Positions 62,210 through 64,000 of a stretch of DNA of 64,000 bases are shown one piece after another (position 1 is the first letter of the stretch; the number at the start of each line of letters is the position of its first letter). Both the position numbers and the translations under genes were made by a program. The notes under the pieces are model-generated. The model was not told where the DNA came from. It saw only the letters and a list, made by a program, of their open reading frames with translations, and ran no database searches. This stretch comes from Ananas comosus. Taxonomy: Eukaryota > Streptophyta > Magnoliopsida > Poales > Bromeliaceae. The stretch covers positions 7,381,945-7,445,944 of the forward strand of contig NC_033631.1 in NCBI RefSeq assembly GCF_001540865.1, given 5' to 3'.

Positions 62210-64000
62210 GTCTGTATAAGTTATGCTTTTGCATGTCTTTCAATGGATAAAAACCAGCTAGGAAACTGTTTTGTTCTGCTAATCATGATGTTTGTGCATA
62301 GGGACTTCAAATGTTTTTGTTGGCTGCTCTGCAATAGAGAAAACTAGCAAGTAACTCGTGCAATGCATGAAATTATTGCAGTTAAATATTTAATTATATT
62401 TTTTAAAATAATTTATTGATTTTGGAAGAAATATCTTTTTGCAAGCATAAAGGCTATTATAATACTATGTTCAGAATTACCAAAAGATGCTATAAGAAAT
62501 ATCATTTTTAATGAATGTCAAAATTTTTGTATTGTAATTATAGGATGTCAATAGAAACTTGAATAATAAAATTCATTAAGAATCCAAGATTCACAGACGA
62601 AATTCAAAAAAAAAAAAGGAATGCCCTTTAAACACTACGCATATCCAATATGGTAAAAGGATTGCTCTTTTCTTTAGAAATATTATATGTGCTTCATGCA
62701 CATGGTCGGTGATACTAAGGGGTTGTTTTGTTAGGTGTAGTTATTAAATGCAGTGTAGTTCGAAATGCATGCAATTATATATGCAGCAATTATAATTACA
62801 TATACCTTGTTTAGTCGGATGTAGCAGAAAGTACAGCAGCTATAAATACTTTGTTTGATTATGTGCGATTAGCAGTCGTTAAATTTTCGTATAAACTAAC
62901 AGCATTGCAATATATATATATATATATATATATATATGGTAATAAATGTTAATAAGAAATAAATAATTGGCCAGCCAATAGTGCTTTAATTAATTGTGAC
63001 CATAACTGGAATCTTAGTGGAAGGTGCTAAAACATTTCGAAACATTTTCCTCCAATTACAAAAGATAGTCACATGTAACATCTGAAAAATATATGGAGTT
63101 GGGCATATTGAAATATTTGAGTAGTGTAATTGTTTTATAACATTTATGGCTGCGGTTGTGTCATATGAAAAGTTGATTTATATATATAGTAACAATTGAT
63201 GAGCATCATTATTTTCAATGTAGAATATATCAATATATGAATTAATTAACTGCCAATTGAGTATATTGCAAGTTAAATCTGGTTTAAATATACTTTTCAT
63301 TTTTGACCTTTTAGGGACTTATTGATGAATCTTTTCATATTAAGGTGGATATGAAATGAGTTCTGGGTGATGCATGTTGCACAGATAACCAAGTTAGATT
63401 CAAGTTAACAGCTAGAAAAAACTATCATGTAAAGAATCTAAACTACTCAAATTTCCTTTGAAATAGAGATTCCCAGGGGTCGTATAGTAAATCTACAAGG
63501 GGTTTTAGGGGGTTCCAACCATTAAAGGGTAATATTTTATGAACATGTGAAGCAAAGTCTGTTTTCCAGGCTATCCTCTTTTCTTCTTTTTTTCCTTTTG
63601 TGCTTTTCTTACTTTTCTCTCTTCTACGTCTTTGTTTTCTCTAATCTTTTAGAGTTTTAAAATTCCTACAGAAAATCTGCAGCAAAAGAGGAAAAAGATT
63701 TGTTGTCATGTCTTACTGTAAAGAAAACTTCAAATGTTAGTTAAAAAAGAAAAATAAAAAGAAAAATGGTTTGGGTGGAGACTTAAAGCACGGGTCCATG
63801 TTTTCCTAGATCAATCGTCCAAAAGCATACTGATTAGATTTGTGTTGGGAGATAATGGATTCATTTCGCTACAAGATAAAATTTTGTCATCCCTTATCTC
63901 AATTCTGCAAGAATAGTATCCTTATTGTAAGGTGGAGCTCCTTGAGATCTCAAAACCTCCAAGGGAAGAATAAGAACCAAACAAGAGGTAAAAAATAAAA
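62210..64000 (+). other. TPC1 intron (to window end), no gene seen
   Basis: AT-rich with a (TA)n run at 62910-62937. The part 62715-62900 (GGGGTTGTTTTGTTAGGTG, repeated ATGCAGCAATTATAATTAC-like words) may be a worn hAT-like MITE, but the right end is not clear. No C-terminal TPC1 exon is recognised. Confidence 0.6.

Overview
The window is nuclear DNA of a flowering plant, probably a monocot. It holds the second half of one conserved host gene, the vacuolar two-pore cation channel TPC1. The gene is cut into at least twelve short exons on the + strand (10732 to 62209), and its introns are packed with nested transposable elements. The exons splice in one frame with GT/AG borders and add up to 354 codons, from the first EF-hand to just after the last membrane segment of domain II. 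The first half of the channel (domain I) and the last C-terminal exon are not recognisable here, so the gene extends past both window ends. The monocot assignment, possibly pineapple-like, is inference from TPC1 sequence and TE content.

Layout. 1-7924: a decayed Mutator-like element (MULE-1, - strand) hosting a gag-only LTR retrotransposon (2199-5487, 5-bp target duplication ACTAC) and a probable solo LTR with a cluster of ACCGGT palindromes. 7925-10731: spacer with small tandem repeats and an unrecognised decayed segment between 130-bp direct repeats. 10732-12488: two TPC1 exons (EF-hands). 12489-32305: a 19.8-kb intron with a fold-back MITE, a Ty3-type element of about 9 kb with 2.8-kb LTRs and gag but no pol, a 7-kb block of five or six unrelated tandem arrays with an embedded hAT-type MITE, and three MITEs set in TA/GA microsatellites. 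32306-33803: three exons (end of EF-hand 2, first membrane segment of domain II). 33804-47632: a 13.8-kb intron containing a complete 10.2-kb MULE (MULE-2, 9-bp duplication GAATATAAA) that carries a transposase pseudogene, a second gene of the plant mobile domain family and a nested solo LTR, followed by a small MITE of the same family. 47633-51844: three exons and further MITEs. 51845-59574: an intron with a 5.6-kb Ty1/copia element (197-bp LTRs) that contains a fragment of plastid ndhB, then a solo TRIM-like LTR inside a MITE. 59575-62209: four exons with the second pore and the last membrane helix. 62210-64000: AT-rich intron.

No element looks autonomous now: the transposases, gag genes and copia polyprotein all carry stops, frameshifts or lost catalytic residues. 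The most unusual patterns are dense clusters of ACCGGT-centred palindromes in at least three retroelements, GCGGT...ACCGC palindromes at the ends of a MULE family, organelle DNA inside a copia element, and a chain of unrelated tandem arrays in one LTR-like block. All comparisons were made by eye.
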